64,000 nucleotides of DNA from Megasphaera elsdenii (GTDB lineage: Bacteria > Bacillota > Negativicutes > Veillonellales > Megasphaeraceae), in the NCBI RefSeq assembly GCF_020539865.1, contig NZ_JAJBQV010000008.1, forward strand, positions 1-64,000, given 5' to 3'. Of this stretch, positions 63,386-64,000 are shown piece by piece. How positions within the stretch are numbered: position 1 is the stretch's first letter; the number at the start of each line of letters is the position of its first letter. The notes beneath the pieces are model-generated. The model was not told the DNA's origin. It did not search any database and saw nothing but the letters and a program-made list of their open reading frames with translations. The position numbers and the translations under genes are program-made.

Positions 63386-64000
63386 CAGTATCGTTATACG
63401 ACTGACAGGGATGGTCTTTATCTTGATTTTCCTGACCATCGCCATTTTGCTCATCTTGGTCAACAATCAGATGGATAGCCATTTCTCCCAGTATTTGAAT
63501 AACACGTCCCAAATGATGGGAAATGGGCACCAGGGAATGGGAATGATGCACGGCATGATGCATGGACCCGCGGAAATTACGTATATATCGGCTGTCCACC
63601 GGTCGCTGCTTTGGGTCGGCCTGGGCATGTTAGCCGTCAGTGTCACTATCAGTTACTTCATTGTTCGGGAAATCATGCGGCCTTTGTCGGCCCTGACCGA
63701 CGCAGTCCAACAAGTCAAAGCCGGGACGTATGGCCAGACCGTGCCCGTCGAACGTCGCGATGAAGTCGGGACCTTAACGGAAACTTTCAATGACATGTCC
63801 CAGGAATTGGCAAAAAACGATAAGATGCGGCGCCGTTTATTTGCGAATATCGCCCATGAACTGCGGACGCCACTGGCCATCTTGCAAGGCAATCTGGAAG
63901 GCATGATTGACGATGTCATTCCGACAGATAAAAAGGTTCTCTTATCCATGGAAGATGAAACACTGCGCATGGGGCGGCTTATCCAGGACTTGCGTGACTT
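63372..64000 (+). CDS. Sensor histidine kinase with Met/His-rich sensor loop (partial, runs off window)
   Basis: 209 residues visible, starting ATG 63372 after GGAGGTCC. First membrane segment about 12-31, extracytoplasmic loop 32-78, second segment about 79-97, HAMP (about 98-150: IMRPLSALTDAVQQVKAGTY) and the H box NIAHELRTPLAIL with His162. The ATPase domain lies beyond the window. The loop is short (~47 residues), and residues 48-64 hold seven Met and three His (MMGNGH, MGMMHGMMHG). This suggests direct Cu(I)/Ag(I) sensing, as inferred for CusS-like kinases. Confidence 0.92.
   Translation, partial: MKKADSIVIRLTGMVFILIFLTIAILLILVNNQMDSHFSQYLNNTSQMMGNGHQGMGMMHGMMHGPAEITYISAVHRSLLWVGLGMLAVSVTISYFIVREIMRPLSALTDAVQQVKAGTYGQTVPVERRDEVGTLTETFNDMSQELAKNDKMRRRLFANIAHELRTPLAILQGNLEGMIDDVIPTDKKVLLSMEDETLRMGRLIQDLRD

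Overview
The window reads as chromosome of a diderm Firmicute of the class Negativicutes, most like Megasphaera or a close relative. The gene order is Firmicute-like (dnaA-dnaN-S4 gene-recF-gyrB beside rpmH-rnpA-yidD-yidC-jag-mnmE-mnmG-rsmG, and SRP RNA-dnaX-ybaB-recR-bofA). It also encodes outer-membrane biology: an OmpA-type porin, an OmpH/Skp chaperone, an AsmA-like protein and an RND-type adaptor lipoprotein. The genus is an inference; no rRNA or tRNA gene was recognised in the window.

Layout. 1-0.6 kb: the left end of an IS200/IS605 element that cuts off a PPK2 polyphosphate kinase gene. 0.6-4.9 kb: an AsmA-like / zinc-ribbon membrane protein pair and a divergent membrane protein. 5-10 kb: Eis-type acetyltransferase, DUF2156, alkyladenine glycosylase, IclR regulator, and an adaptor lipoprotein without its pump. 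10-13 kb: bofA, recR, ybaB, dnaX and SRP RNA. 13-21 kb: OmpA, M20 peptidase, GtrA, MarR, GntP permease, OmpH, HD hydrolase, and an SfsA/GIY-YIG fusion. 21-29.4 kb: dapF, AraC regulator, aconitase-like hydratase divergent from citrate synthase, isocitrate dehydrogenase and gpsA. The three tricarboxylate enzymes make 2-oxoglutarate for glutamate. 29.5-33.7 kb: acetolactate decarboxylase, CNNM/CBS transporter, an exported protein and an aminotransferase. 33.7-43.7 kb: the replication-origin region, with DnaA boxes on both sides of dnaA. 43.7-48.8 kb: tRNA modification genes, rsmG and a D,D-carboxypeptidase. 49-50.2 kb: a frameshifted oxalate/formate-type transporter. 50.5-56.6 kb: a fructose PTS regulon (fruR-fruK-fruA-ptsH-ptsI) carrying an inserted miniature IS605 derivative. 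56.7-61.3 kb: orphan glutamine-type binding protein, Na+/solute symporter, and a BASS transporter plus panC unit behind a structured leader. 61.3-64 kb: a small Cys-rich exported protein, a Met/His-rich membrane protein and a response regulator/kinase pair whose sensor loop is also Met/His-rich.

The unusual layer is intergenic. Three repeat types recur: (i) terminator hairpins that nearly all share a GCTGTC/GACAGC stem, some built into a ~160-bp MITE-like element; (ii) a palindrome centred on CCACGTG, often next to a GAAATCACACATAT box; (iii) degenerate heptanucleotide tandem repeats. The best candidate for an undescribed system is the putative metal-stress cluster at the right end. Its promoter carries four 11-bp-spaced half-sites in the position an OmpR-type regulator would occupy. 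Next best are the orphan omega-RNA-like IS605 derivative between fruK and fruA and the attenuator-like leader of the BASS-panC unit.
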